NCBI GenBank assembly: GCA_030686995.1 | Contig: CM060685.1 | Span: 127,869,823-127,933,822, forward strand | Length of the DNA: 64,000 nt | Direction of reading: 5' to 3' | Origin: Artemisia argyi | Taxonomy: Eukaryota; Streptophyta; Magnoliopsida; Asterales; Asteraceae | Shown here: one piece after another, positions 21,945-35,490 of the stretch | Position numbering within the stretch: position 1 is the first letter of the stretch | How the letters are laid out: each line of letters begins with the position of its first letter | Program-made: the position numbers and the translations under genes | The notes under the pieces: model-generated | Database searches by the model: none | What the model was told of the DNA's origin: nothing | Seen by the model: the letters and a program-made list of their open reading frames with translations, nothing else

Positions 21945-24900
21945 CGACTCCTCCCAAACCAACCAGTCAAGCGTGTGCAGTTGATAGGCCCACCTGTGAG
22001 AAAAAGTCAAGTATTAAAATCCGTGGAAGTACAGGGAAATCCCCGGGTCGTTAAGTCCGAACAAGATTGAAATTGTATTTGTAAACGTTTTTGGGAATGA
22101 ATGGTACTGAGGACAGTAACCAAAGATGAAGTGGGTTTGATTTACACTACTGATATTATTTGCATAACAATATATAACAAGCACAGTAAACAGCTATGTA
22201 AAAACGTAAGCAAATTGCAAACCAGAAATGCTTACAGACAAAGAAAAATGTGAGTTTTAAATAATTTAATACTACAGGGGTTAAAAATGAAAATTCTATA
22301 AACTTAAACTTAAAAGGAAATTAAATTAAAAAGAAAATTATTTTTTTGATTATTTTATTATTTAATATTAATTATTTAAACAAAAACTATTTAACTATTT
22401 AATTAAAACTAATTAACTTAAAAACTTAATAATACAAATTTAAACTAGAAAGTTGTAAAATTAATTTCTAAAAATCTAAAATGACTTACAACAAGATTAA
22501 AAATTAAAAATATGTATTTTTGTCTTTTTGTGGATTTTCTATTAATTAAATACTAATAATATTAATTAAACTATTTTGAATTGCTAATTATACTAAAAAT
22601 GACTTAGAAAATTTAATAAAAATTTATAAATCTAATTAAGCATCACAGGAATCCTAAAAAATTATTAAAATACTTTTACAATTTATTTTAAGCTATTTCT
22701 TAATTAATTGCTTAATTATTAATTAAAAGCTAGATATACTAATTTAAATCTAAAAATTAGAAAATTAAAAGTGAAAATTGCAAAAGTAATTTTTACAGAA
22801 GCTTAATAACTTATAAAAGTTAGAAAAATTATAAAAAGTTATCTAAGATAAAAATTAAACACTAAAACTAATTTATTTTTGACTTTTTAATTTAAACTAA
22901 TTTAATTAAAATTAAATCTAAAAATTACCAAGTGAACAATAAAAAATATGAAAAAATTATTGAAAGTATCTTAAGTGATAAAGAGGTTGGGAAAAATAAA
23001 ATGGAGGCAACAGCTTATCCAAATAAGCTGGAATAAGCAAAACAGTTAGAAATAAGCTAAATAGGCTAAAACTACTATAAATAAAGATGGAATGCAACGT
23101 ATAACGGAACTGGTGCCCCAGAGCAGATGGAAGGGGGTGTTGTGGTGTTGTGCATGTATACTAGAGGTCCTAGGTTCGAACCCCACTTTTTGCAAATTTT
23201 CTAATTATTTTATTTATTTGATTTTCTTTTTACAAAACTAATAAACAGCTAATTATAAGCAACTTTAACAAAGACAATTTTTTTAAAACTAAAAAATAAG
23301 CTTTCAGTGAGCTTATTAGCATAACAGATGGCATATAAGCCATAACTTGTATTTTTAAGTTGAAATAATCTATAATTAAGCTACCAAGGATAAAATAAGC
23401 TGTAACTAAATGAGATACACATAAAATAAGCTAAAATAACTAAATAAGCTCATTGGATAAGCCAGGAAGCTCAAATAAGCACTATCCTAAAACCTAAGTA
23501 CAAACAGGCCAAAAAGGGGACTTGCAGCCCTATGTGGGGCCCACAGGGTTGATCAGGGGTACAATTTGAAGGGTGATCCTAAAAGCTGGCTAGGCAAGCT
23601 TCACAATAAGCCATGAATTAGGCTCAGAGGTCCAATAACAAGCTTAGAATGAGCTTATGAAATTGCTTGCATATACTGAGTAGTCAGTGTACTCAGTTGG
23701 ATGAGGGTGACTTATGGGGACAAATATGCTAGGGGCAAGGGGTCCAAGAGCCAAAATAAGCAATGGTCCAATGAGATGAGCTGGTGAGCTTCCCAAAAAG
23801 CCAAGGGTTAGGGTCTAGATCTCACAGATAAGCTCTTGGTGAGCTTGTGAAATGAGACTTGTAACACTGGTGCAGGGGAGGTAAAAAGCTAAACAGGCAC
23901 CTTTGAGCTTATTTTTAAGCAAGCAATTTAGGTTCAAACCCAGGTTTTCTTCTTGATTCTAACACACAGGCTACCCAAAAACCCAAAACAACAAAAATAA
24001 ACTAATTTCAAGCTTCAATGACTTATTTGATAAAAAGACCTCTATATTTTATGTTGTTACTGACCTATTAGGACCTAAAATGACTTATTGCAACCAACTT
24101 GAACCAACTGAACTCACTGAAATACAGTGAAATACCCTGATCCAAACACACCTTTAACAAACCCTAGAAGTGATTATTTAATCAAGTTTCTAATTAGGAC
24201 CAAGAAAATGACTCATAAGGATTCAATATGGTACACTGAGTTCAGATTAACACAAATATGCAGACATTAACAACATATAACCATGAATCATTATAAATAA
24301 TTTTTAACTGTGAATATGAAATTTCAAGTAACTATTAAAACTAATTAACAAGTAACTAATTTTAAGAGATATCTTAACTTTATTGCATCTAGTAAGCATA
24401 AAAACACATGTACAAACAGAAAATAACTATGGTATAGTAAATATGCAAAAATTAATAAAATAGCTTACAAATGGAATTCAAGCTAAGAACTGAGAACAAG
24501 GACCAATCACAATCCTAAAAACCTTCCACATGGCTACTAACCCAGGGCAATCCATTATGCACCCTGCTCCATGCTTTCTTGCTTTTCACCATGATTTTTA
24601 TATTTTTCTTCTATTTATTTTTGTATTTTTGGTATTTTTCTGTTTTGCAAGGTAAATTGGTTTTTATGATTCCAAAACTTTAACTAAGTTGATATAAGAA
24701 CTTATATGAGGTTATAAGTCTAATGACAACAACTTATTACAACTGTTTAAGTAAACATGAAATTTTGGGTAATTTGAAATTGCACAAACTATAAATGAAC
24801 CTGAATATGAAATTAAAGCTTGAAATAAGTTTAATACAATACTAAAACACCAGTACAATGTTTAAAAACTTGAAATTGAACTAAGAATGATAAACTAAAA

Positions 24901-26174
24901 GTTAAACGACATACATAAAATTAAACTAAAAACTATATCTTCAATCTCTGCTTCTTATTCCTTTTATAGCATCCTAACTTGTTCCACTTGAGCTTCTGAG
25001 TGAATCCCACCAATTTGTGGCCTTTGGATCCCATCAATTGATCACAACCGTTCAAACACACTTTTGGCGCCAAAAGTCCACGAGATGGCTTGGAGTAGTT
25101 TCAGGGTAATTAATGCCTCTTGGGATGTTGTGTGAGGTGGAGGGGACAGAAAGGATAGTAGAGTTTAAGCTAGGGGTGGTGGAGGTGACAGTTGCAGGTG
25201 TAGGGGCAAAATGGATGTAGGTATGATATGTGGCATCCCTTGGTGCAAACCCAGGGGATAGGGTTTGTTTGTGGGGGTGACAGAAGGTGTATGAGGTGGA
25301 GGTTGAGGGTGCAAGCGGTGGAGTAGCATGGTGGATGGTGTAGCAGGGGTGAGGTGGAGGTTGAAGAAGAGCCCGGGTCAACGGGTCAACGACCCCGTTT
25401 TATTAATAAGGGAAATTTAGGTGGGCTTTGTGTTTGGGCTTGGGGATTCATTTCTTGGACCAGGCGAAATGGGATGGGTGGTTTATATTAGTTGGATTGG
25501 ATTTGGTGTTGTAATAATATAATAGGTCCGTTTGGTTTGTTTATTATCACAAGGACCAATTATGTAATTTATCCGAAAGTTCGGGGGTGAGTTTTGGAAA
25601 GTTTCCAAAGTAACCACAAGGATATTTCATGCCAAGGTTTAATAGTGTGAGGACCCGTGTTGTATATTTCTCAAATTTAATCACCAGGGACCATTTCTGC
25701 CAACTTGTGGAACTTCAGGGACCAATCTTGTAATTTCACCAAACTTTTCAAACCAAGGACCATTCCTGCCATATATGAGTAGTACAAGGACCAAAATTTA
25801 TTTTCTCAAAGTTTTAATATCCCAGGGACCATTTTTGTCAATTTTTTCAAAGTTCAGGGACTAAACTTGCAATTTTGTGAAACTTTGTACCGAAGGACTA
25901 ATAATGTTTATTTGTGATTTAAAAGGACCTTTGGTGACTTTTTCATGTTTTTAGAATAACCAGGGACTAGTTTTGACAACTTTTGAAAGTTGAGGGACTG
26001 AAACTGCCAATTATGCAAACTTTGTTCATATTTCATCTGTTTTTGATCATTTTGCATCTAAAACATATAAAACACATTTCTAGGATCATTTCAGTATTTT
26101 GATGCATATTTGAGTGTTTTGGATGTTTTGGCAGTTCAGATTAGGTAAAAATGATGAGTATTACACACTCATCA
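21945..26174 (-). repeat. 5' LTR of B (4230 bp)
   Basis: Collinear with 10773-14862. Its inner end reads CGACTCC where the other copy has TGACTCC, so the terminal dinucleotide has mutated. It carries a 370-bp segment (about 24365-24740) absent from the 3' LTR, bounded by TTTAAG microhomology. Confidence 0.93.
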
Positions 26175-26847
26175 GATATCATATTTGGTTAAATTGGAAC
26201 TTGTCATTTTTTTATTGTTTTGGTTAATCATTGTTGAGTCTAGAGGCCGACAGGATTCTCAATAGTGATTGGTTTCAATTCATTAGTCGACGAATGATTT
26301 TGATCTTGTACTTTATGACGATTGTGCAAGTGAAGTAATAAACATAACAAGTGAAAGTTTAATAAAGATTAAAGGTCAAAAGAAGTCTTTTGAATATGTG
26401 TTATCATCATCTTTCAAGTAAATGGAACTTCACAAATTAATGACATCAAAGTTTATGGGTCGACATAACTCTTTGTTTGTTGTTGGTTTAGGCATAAGGC
26501 TCATGACATGACCATTCGAGTGAGACTTATGTATATTTGATTTATAAAACACTAGACTGTTATAATTGGTTCTATAGGTCGAAAGGATTACCAATGATAA
26601 TACGTTTTCCAAACTAAACATCCTAATATCCTTGTGATCATTTGTCCATACAAGTATGTTCTTTGTGTTCTTGCTTCATCATGATTCCATATTGCTTTAC
26701 TTGGTGGTTTGATCCATGACAATCATAACCATCACTTTTGTTACTTGCATAAACAATCAAACAACATTTGAGTATACTTGCTCGTATGTGTTCCTAGTTA
26801 ACCGGTAATTCTTGTATTATAAATTTAAAGCTTGTTGGAGCGCATCA
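26175..26847 (+). repeat. 3' LTR of C, right part
   Basis: Starts with the second GATAT duplication (26175-26179), then continues the C LTR (CATATTTGG...) and ends GGAGCGCATCA, the same end as the 5' LTR. The next bases belong to F. Confidence 0.85.
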
Positions 26848-27305
26848 CGGTCCCTTAAAGTTTGGACGATCCCTTATATATAAGGGACCATCCCGTATTA
26901 AAGGGAAATTCCCGACAGTTTTTGTCCTTTTGTGGTGAGATGTTATCCGGTGAAATTTTATCTGATTTGGGCGGGAGAAATGACTGTTTTTCACATTTGA
27001 AATTTGAATTTCAAATTCATATTTATTTTTCTTTAAAACATTTCTTTAAAAACAAAAATAATTTGTCTAGTTTAAAAATGTTTTGTGACATTTATAAAAT
27101 GTAAGGTTTAAGGACAAAAAGATTTTCTTTGATTACTTAACAAAGTTTGTAAAGTGTTTGTTCATACCTGAAGTGATGTAGAGAGACGTTGATGTGTGAA
27201 CGAGTAACTTGTGCACTTTACGTTATGTATTACAAGTTACGTGTTTGTCATCATTAAAACATGAAGACACTGTATGGATTAAACGTCATAACGTTTGCAC
27301 TAACA
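26848..27305 (-). repeat. 3' LTR of F, visible part
   Basis: Collinear with 42527-42936: both contain CGACAGTTTTTGTCCTTT, GGGCGGGAGAAATG and end CACTAACA. It begins inside the GGTCCC palindrome cluster (26848-26914), where C has inserted. Confidence 0.85.
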
Positions 27306-27792
27306 ATCTTCCCCTTTTTGATGATGACAAATATATAAACCGTAACTCATAGTAAAGTGTAAAAGTTACTTGTTTACACTCCCTCTCTCCACCTTTTGTT
27401 GAAGCAAAAAGGTGTCGCCAATGGAGAGGTAGAAAGAAGATCGGCATGAGATTGAGAGGACAACTTGAGAAGAAACTTGAGAAGACAATCTTGAGCATGT
27501 AGATTGAAAGATGATCCCCAAATGTATTAGACTATACCGACCCCCATTATTTAAAGAATTGAGCATGCATCATCGTAGTGAAGCCTTGCTCCTACCGCCA
27601 TGGTTTAACCAACTCCAAACCATGTACCCAACTACTTTCGAGCTCCCCCTAGCTCATTGCATCCATAGTTTGACACTGGCAAATGCTCCCCCTTGGTGTA
27701 TGCTCAAAACTAGTTTTGGCTACCAAAGAATCGAGCGATGAAGTAATGCTACAAAACAAAGTTAGTAGACAAGTGCACATATATAATAACAA

Positions 27793-27917
<125 letters not shown>

Positions 27918-28543
27918 GACATTATCGGAGATTAATACATGTATTACTTAAATATGATTATTCAAAAGCATGGCATGAGAGGGATTGAAACTAAACATAT
28001 ATAATTGTTGATTAACACACCCTTTTCTAACTTCTTCCAAGATAAGTGGCTAGTATCTAGGTGATATGGGATGAGGATGATATGCTCCTAGATAGGGATG
28101 AAGATGACTCTCTAATAGTGGAGAAGTGGGAAAGGATGGACCGAAATGAAGAGAGTATGTTTTGAGCTAAAGTTTGGCAAGGATGGTATGAAGATGAGAA
28201 GGAAGATATAAGACTTCATATTTGAAGTTGGTGGTTCAATTAAGGCTTATGTTAAAGAGAATGAGAAAAGATGTGTGTGTGGGGAGATAATGAAAGGAAC
28301 GTTTGCACTTACAATGAGTGAGGAAAGAATTCAACGGAATACAAGCATCCTTAAAGGGCATCGTCGATGTTAGAGAGAGGAAAGAGATCGATGGAATACT
28401 ATCATCCTTAATAGGGCATCGTCGAAGAGATCGATGGAATACAAGCTATCCTACTTTTGTTGGGTAGATGAAGATGTAAGAGATTTGGATATGATATTGG
28501 AGGTGCATATGTTGGCGACAATGAATGATCTTGAGGATTGAGG

Positions 28544-28729
28544 TTAGGAGACTCTTTGTGAATTTGAGTAATCATTAATGGATGATTGGGAATTATGGAA
28601 TTTTAAGGTGTTTTGTTGGTTGACGACCGAAGGTGGATATGTGAAATGAGGTGGTGATGACTCGACAACACTTGAAGCTTGGACATCTTCTTTGTGTTCT
28701 TCACTTGCTAGAAAGTGGAAAAGACGCAT
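28544..28729 (-). pseudogene. Relic of Pro/Ser-rich accessory ORF in F
   Basis: Short frame with SSPPHFTYPPS and SSINDYSNSQ. The intact relative in G (44033-44773) has SSSSINDYVNSHLSPPQMSPPP. The rest has decayed. Confidence 0.45.
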
Positions 28730-29192
28730 TTCATAATGAAATTCACTTGACTATTCATGACATAGACAAATATGTTTATGAGTGTATGGATATGACCGTT
28801 TCTCTTTGAATCAAAGAGCGACACAAGGGTAAACATAGGTTTATGTATCATGAAAGATGGTTTGATCTTCATGGATTAAGTTGTAGTTGTGATGACACAT
28901 TTAGTAGAGTATAGGGGATGGTTACATGGTTGAATCTTCTTGTGAAGATGACTAGGTGGAGTTATTGGTGAAGATTGGTGAGAGCGAAAGAGCAATGTTC
29001 AAGGAAGTAATTTATTAGGTAGGAGATGGTGGTGACACTTTTGGTGGTGGAGACTCATTTTGGGGTTGTGAAGCAAATAAGGAAATGATGAGGAAGATGC
29101 TTCTTTTTGAGTTTTTGACAACGCATGATGTAGGATAGTTCAAAGTATTTCAGAAGAGGAAAAATAGAGAACCAGTTCGTGATACCTTTACT

Positions 29193-29262
29193 GGGGACGG
29201 TCCTTTAAATCATTGGACGGTCCTTTAACGATAAGGGACCGCCAATGCAATAAGGGATCGCC
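29193..29262. repeat. GGTCC/GGACC palindrome cluster in F interior
   Basis: GGACGGTCCTTTAA occurs twice, followed by TAAGGGACCGCC and TAAGGGATCGCC, giving paired arms. Confidence 0.75.
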
Positions 29263-32254
29263 ATCAGTGAGGTGCAGAGTCTATCATGTTTTCTATTTTT
29301 CCTAGATTAAAGGATAGGAGTAATCGAATGATTAAGGAATGGTTTAGATAATAAGGCTGAATTGTGACACTAAACACCTTAATGGAAGATTATAAGCTAG
29401 TGTAAGGAGAAATAACCTTAGTTGCATAGTAATCAAGGATTTAAGCATGTAAGCCATTTAATCATGCATCACATAATAATCAAGGATATTAGCATGTAAG
29501 ACTATATGTCATCTAAGAGGTATCATGAAAGGCATACTTAGTCCAACGTAGTTCAGGTGCACAAATAACATGCAAGTCATGTAAAGAGATGCCTACAAAA
29601 CATGATTACTATGAAGACAAGCATCAAGTAAAACATGTTGTCATTTAGCACATAAGAGCATGTATCATGGACATATATCAAGAATATGACATTAGAAAAG
29701 CTAATTTAAAGCAAGATCTTTCTAATGAGCATGCATTTAATAATTAAGCAAGTAGGCATTGAGCAATTAAGGAGGCATGAAGACATTTAATCTTATTATA
29801 TAAGAGCAAGATGTTGTTTACACATATTAAACACATATATGCAAGTAATCTAGGTTTGTCAAGAAGTATCCTAATTACTACTTTTTAAAGTGCACTCCTA
29901 ACGGGAGACAAATATCATCCAATTAAAACATCTTTAGTCAAATGTAGGAATAGAAGTTATTCAAGTTAGAGAATGGATATGAGACTATTACTAGCGGTGC
30001 TCAATTAAGGCTAAACACGACCATTTTTACGGGTTTACCACAAACCCAACTTTTCTCCTGGAAGCAATTCAACTGTTAGGTCAAATTGAGTTTCTAGTGC
30101 AATAGGTTCTCTAGTAGCCATTCTCATACTAGAAAAATTGGAATTCCCATATTTTCCCATCGAGGTTTTCCAAAGATGATATTGGCCGATTCCGCTAGAA
30201 TATATCCTAATATAACTCAACTAACAATATTTTAAAAGCCGGTTAATGAAAACGACATGTCTTACACAACATCCTAACAAAGGCAGGTGCGGTATTTAAA
30301 TCATGTGTTTGAGATTTATAATTTGTTTGGTTTAGATGATGTATTACATGATCACATCTTTGTTTGTTGAGTTCTTGTTTTAACATGTTTTGGCTTCAAG
30401 AATTCTCCATAGTAAATCTTGAGAAAGAGAGACTAATTAAGGCTACTTACCTTAATATATCTTGTAATGTTTTAGGTAGTGTTATTGAGAGAAAACGTAT
30501 TGTATCTTTTGACAAATATGCTTATTTACAACAAGTATTTTAGTTATTATGTGATTAACGATTTTTACTTGTTTATGCAATGACACACATTGTATTAGAT
30601 TTCTTCCAAAATCGAATATCCTACATTTTTCAAACAAGTTATCTAATAACATAACCATTCATGTTACAAAAGAAGTGGAATGCATAGGATATAAATTATT
30701 CTTTAGATATACATGTTATCTTGTTTGAGATTAATGATGTATTATGTGTGACATTTTTACTTGACATGTGATTTTGAGTTTTGACTCGTTTATGAGCAAA
30801 GTCTACATATGTTGTTTGTTTTCTCGTGTTTGGGTTTTCGGAAATGACACATTTACAAATTGTGTTGCAATGTAAATTGCTTGAATGTTTCGGATGAAAC
30901 ATACAAGTTGTCAATCCTACTTCGTTGTGTATTTTGAGCATCTTCTAAACATATTAGTTTATTATTTCAAACACACCCTTTGGACAAGAAGACTCAATAT
31001 GACATCATCAAAACAAGTATAAGTTATGATCCGATGCATATTCTTTTCGTCTTGATAAGGATGTCATTATTTTCATAACAATCGATTGTGATTGAGTATG
31101 TAGTTTCAAGATGATATGTTATGTTATATCTTGAAGCTAAACAAATAATGAATCCAATTTCATATCCACACTCAAAATCTTGTCAATTAGATTCGATTAT
31201 TATATCAATCATAATTTGAATAATAAATCAATATAAGTTCGAAATCTTTCTTGACCCTCACAACCACTCTTTTTTATAAAGAAAATTAGTAAAGATTTAT
31301 GGAATGTGCTCCATCAAATTTAATACTTGTTGTATGTGTGAGGTTAATAACAATGACATGTTAACTTAATGATTCAAGATTGTCATTTATTTTTGTGTGC
31401 TAAAACTATTTATTATTACATATAATATGCGTAGTTTTTGTCATTTCATAAGTATAAAAGTAATTATCCTAACCATTTTTAAACAATATACAACTTAAGA
31501 AAAAAATAGTTTATGACTACATGTTTGAAACAATTAGTGTGTGTTCAAATACATGCAAGGTTCAAGAATATATTTTCTTTTACTTAAGTACTAATGTATT
31601 ATTATAAACCTTTATCTTGTTTAGGCAACCCATGTCCACTCAAGATAAGTGCATGCAATGTTTTAGAAATCATGTTGAAGAAGTGTTAAATATTTTAAGG
31701 TGACACATTTTAACACTTGAACTTTGGAGAGATAATTGTGTAAGACAATTGTTTTCGACAAACATGATTAATCAACTTAGTCTACATATCTAAGTGATTT
31801 ACTAACACATTATAACATAAGAAAGCAAACAAAAGCATATAATAATTTAGCATAGCACACAAAGATATTCGTAATCATTTTGTATGTTAGATACAACAAT
31901 GTTTACATACCTTGATTTAGTTTTAAAACAAAATAGTTTTCCTCCCCATTTTAAAAATTTAGAAAAGATTGATATTTTGAAAAGATAAAGACTCCATTTT
32001 TCAAAGATTCATTTACTAGAAGTGTCCGACTCGAAAGTAAGAGTAAAATGCAAGTTTTATGTTAAAACGTGACATACAGTTTTCATTACTATGTAGTATT
32101 TTGCATTTACAACTTAATTAAGTGTGGAATGAATCCTAGCAAGTATTTTTTAAATGAAAGTACATTCAATTACCTTTAAAATGAAGGGTGGCACGAATCC
32201 TACGGACTTACGGCTGATTTTATATAAAATTTCAAAGTTTGACACTATTTTGGT

Positions 32255-32322
32255 GGAGGTCCCTTAAATACCTGACTGTCCCTTAGTGATAAAGGACCGC
32301 CCAGAGATAAAGGACCGCCCCC
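32255..32322. repeat. GGTCC/GGACC palindrome cluster in F leader
   Basis: GGTCCCTTAAATACC and TGTCCCTTAGTG followed by two AAAGGACCGCCC arms. A TATA-like TTTTATATAAAAT lies about 25 bp away on the downstream (minus-strand) side. Confidence 0.75.
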
Positions 32323-32535
32323 AGTAAGCAAAAACACATTTTTCATGTAAAAATTCATATTCATCAAGCTAGTATACGAAGTGCATTCAACCAACAAAAC
32401 TAGTACGAATTAAACAACAAAGCACATGTTCCGCAACTAAACACTTTTCATATTTAATCCCTCTTAATGAGAAATTTGATACATGGACCATACTCTATTT
32501 TAAAAACCATTTATTTTAAAAACTAGATCGACATG

Positions 32536-32549
32536 TCTCTGATATCAAT
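32536..32549 (-). other. Primer binding site of F (tRNA-iMet)
   Basis: On the minus strand the LTR end TTCTACA is followed by ATTGATATCAGAGACATG. It matches the complement of the initiator tRNA-Met 3' end (TGGTATCAGAGC) with one mismatch, as in most copia elements. Confidence 0.8.
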
Positions 32550-33615
32550 TGTAGAAACGTAGAGGGGGTGAATACGTTCCTCTTAAAATCTTAAAACTTT
32601 CGTATCAAATTCCCAATCAAGTGTGACTAAATATGAATAGTAGCTATGTTACTCATAACAAACATATATGTCATTTATTCACATAAGCATCACACAAGAT
32701 TAAAAAAATATTTAGCCATTTCGGATGCACTAATATACACCGACGATCCCTTAAATGTTGAGGATCGTCCATATATAAAGGACCGCCGCCAGTGGTCATT
32801 ATTCCGTGTGATTAAGTTTTCTTTACATTTTGCGTTTCTAAGTTAACTAGTTAATGTTACAAGCATGCACACAACAAACCATACAAACCTTCATATAATG
32901 CAAATATAGAAAGTAAAGACATGGGAAGAGAAAATGCAAACCGGAAACGATAATTTATAGTCGTTCGGCATGAAGCACCTCTTCGTCCTACTCCACTCCC
33001 CGAGTACCACACTCTTGTCCCTCTTATATCGACACCCGATCCAAGTCTTCACACGAACGAGCACTCCCGTTCACTTGAATCTTCACCCGATTCAAGCCTT
33101 TACACTATGAAACACTTGGATCTTCACCTAATCCAAGCCTTCACACAAAGACACACTTGACTCAACTAAGTCCTAACCTACACACTAGGACATCACTCTC
33201 CTCATAACAAATACATGAACTTATCTAGTTACAATACCTCTTGGATCTTCATCTTCGTCCAAGTCTAATCTAACAACTCCATCCTCGACTCACACAAGAG
33301 TCGGAAATATTTACAATACGACAATACAAGGATTAATAGAATCATAACACTTGTTACGTTTGTGTGTGGACTCAATAACACTTCAATTCTTGACGACTTC
33401 GAGTGTTCTTCTCTTGCACATGATGTAGTGGATGACGAGATCACTTATAAACACATACCAAAGAGTTATAGTGATCAAAGAAGGAAAAGGAAAGACCAAG
33501 AAATTTTTGTGCAATGAGAATCAGTTTTTCTGAGGAAAATGGGTCAGTATTTATAGCCTGCTCGAGGAGCGTGGGATGGTCCCTTAAAGTTTGGACGGTC
33601 CCTTATATATAAGGG
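32550..33615 (-). repeat. 5' LTR of F, left part
   Basis: Runs from TGTAGAAACG to the E insertion. Contains a palindrome cluster at 32741-32792, the TATA box TATAAATA (33548-33555) and a second palindrome cluster from 33574. The last five bases AAGGG (33611-33615) are duplicated at 42522-42526. Confidence 0.88.
33548..33615 (-). promoter_or_regulatory. U3 promoter of F: TATA box and GGTCCC palindromes
   Basis: Minus strand: palindromic arms TTAAGGGACC / GGTCCCTTA (33574-33615, continuing at 42527) lie about 20 bp upstream of TATAAATA. G has the same order in both of its LTRs. Confidence 0.65.
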
Positions 33616-35070
33616 TGATGTGGCGAAAAGTGTTATGCTTTTAGGGGGTCATTTAAGCCCTAAGTCGTGATTATTTGATCAAATATTGCCTCAAATTGTT
33701 CCTTTTGTCATTTTAGGTACTTTGGAGAAGAAATCTGGAAAAGGAAGCATTTTGGACGTTTTTGGAGCGAAAAGTAAAGAAAACGGCGAAGTCTCCAAAA
33801 TCAACCTGGAAATAGTACCTGACGGTATCAAGCTTTGCATGTGACGGCGTCATGTGTTGGCAAATAGGTGGATATGATGTTTACACGAGACGCGCCAGAA
33901 TGTTTTTGGGACTTAATGAGTGATGGCGTCATACTTTAGGACGCCAAGGCCATCAAGTGCAAATTAACAAGTGACGGCCATATGAAGATTTATACGTGAC
34001 GGCGTCAGATCTGGATCTAGGCAATCTGAGAAGAGTATTGGCAGCTAGTTGACAACGTCAGAAGTATAACGTGACGCCGTTAGATGTGTAATCTCTATAT
34101 ATAGTTTTCTAATTTTCATTCATTAGAAAGAGAGAACTTTTGGAGGGACTTTACCACAAACCCTAGGTCGAATTTTCACCTTCTTGTAAGGGTTTCAAAC
34201 CCTTCTTTCATCCATGTTTGAATAAAGATAAGTCTTCCAATAATCATTCAATATGTCTGTGCGTTGTTTGATTCTATCTTATGCTTGTCTTTACTTTAAC
34301 ATGCTAGGCTAGGTTTGTTTGTGTTTGCTCAGATGTAATGAAACCTAGCTATTGATTGTTGGTTAATTGTTTGTTATTAGTTATTGTGAATGAATGACTT
34401 CGATGTTAGGCTTAAGAAAACTGGCTAATCTCCAATTGGTAACTTGCTTGAACATCTTAAGAAACATGAATCGGATGTGTACTACGATTTTAATGGTTGT
34501 ATTTAATGCATGAGTGACTACTAAGGATGACATGTTAGGAGCTAGTTGTCGGCTCGACATAGGAAGAGGTAGAAGCTTATAGAGTTGGCGAAGATCGTAC
34601 CCGGCCCCACGAATGGTATTAAGGAATATAACCCGTCATCCACGCAATTGCAACAAACTAGTCAATTAATGAAAGATAGTTTGGGAGTAGTGAAATCTAA
34701 GTAAACACGTTTCTCTCATTATAAGGTTTTTCTCAACATTTATTTTCTTGTTATTTTATTTTCATTGCATTTTTAGTTAATTGGGTTAGTTGACTAGCAA
34801 CTAATTCACCCCACTCTTCCAATACCCGAGATTTTTACTTGCTTTCCATAAACTATAAAAATACAAAAAGAATCATCCCTCACCTCTAGACCTAGTTTAA
34901 TTAAGTTTTGATCCTAACAAACACTATTCCCCAAGTAGAACGACCAATCCCTCGGTACTTGCCACTACACTATACTACATCGGTCAGGTACACTGCCTGG
35001 TGGGGATTGCAAGCTTCTCGAGATCCCTCGGGAGGTAAAACCTTTTGCGTAGACTCAATCCCACGCATCA
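33616..35070 (+). repeat. 5' LTR of E
   Basis: TGATGTGGCG...CACGCATCA. TATA box CTATATATAG at 34095-34104, preceded by a TGACGSCGTCA array (33828-34085). A segment antisense to tRNA-Asp lies at about 34950-34990. Confidence 0.93.
33828..34104 (+). promoter_or_regulatory. U3 promoter of E: TGACGSCGTCA array and TATA box
   Basis: Perfect or one-off copies of TGACGGCGTCA/TGACGCCGTCA occur about six to eight times in 250 bp before CTATATATAG. Diverged copies often show TG or CA in place of CG, as expected from CpG decay. Confidence 0.65.
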
Positions 35071-35076
35071 AGTTTT

Positions 35077-35095
35077 TGGCGCCGCTGCCTGGGAA
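35077..35095 (+). other. Primer binding site of E (tRNA-Asp)
   Basis: TGGCGCCGCTGCCTGGGAA, near-complementary to the tRNA-Asp 3' end, six bases after the LTR. Confidence 0.85.
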
Positions 35096-35490
35096 TAGTT
35101 ATTGTTTAGGTTAAAATTTCTTTTTATTAGGTCTACTTGCTAGATTCCTTTCTAGTAAGATTTTTATTTTATTTTTATAGATTTTCTTTAGTCTGTCTTT
35201 TTCTTCGTACCTTTGTTAGTAAATTAAGTTCACTGACTATTCTGTTTGCCATTATGGACAACGCGAATCCGCCCTTTTCACGTGAGGAAATGATTGTGTT
35301 GCGTGATCAGTTTGAAAACGAGATTAGAGCTTAGGGAGCTTAATAGGGTAATTGATATTGAGCTTGAGAGTACACTTAATGAGTTAGCAATCGCCTTGTA
35401 TTCAAATAAGGACTAAGGACCTAATGATTTTACGGTTGTTGAGGATGTAGAGGGACTTGAGGAAGGGGAGATAGACCCAAAACTTGATGA

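Larger units (their letters stand above)
10773..26174 (-). mobile_element. Element B: complete Athila-type Ty3/gypsy retrotransposon (15.4 kb)
   Basis: Minus-strand element bounded by perfect 5-bp duplications GATAT (10768-10772 and 26175-26179). Order on the minus strand: 5' LTR 21945-26174, tRNA-Asp primer site, gag, protease, RT, RNase H, integrase, 3' region, polypurine tract, 3' LTR 10773-14862. RT and integrase sequences are Athila-like ([24 protein letters not shown]). Very long LTRs are typical of Athila. The coding region has at least six in-frame stops and two frameshifts, so it cannot make a full polyprotein. Confidence 0.93.
4593..26847 (+). mobile_element. Element C: non-coding Ty3/gypsy-type LTR element, interrupted by B
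   Basis: The plus-strand element has a 5' LTR remnant (4593-5657), an internal region of 3.9 kb (5658-9580), and a 3' LTR in two parts (9581-10772 and 26180-26847). The two LTR copies match from 4593 onward with few differences. The primer site is tRNA-Asp-like. I find no gag or pol homology. It shares its 3' hairpins and the 'GGTGCTTACGCC' block (about 9030; E about 40850) with E, so C and E are distant relatives that probably used the same helper. It lies in the 3' LTR of F. Confidence 0.8.

Noticed and set aside
34908..35114. 68-codon ORF at the end of the E 5' LTR, with a 60-codon relative in the 3' LTR (42359-42541)
   Set aside because: It crosses U5 and the primer site; the similarity only reflects LTR identity.
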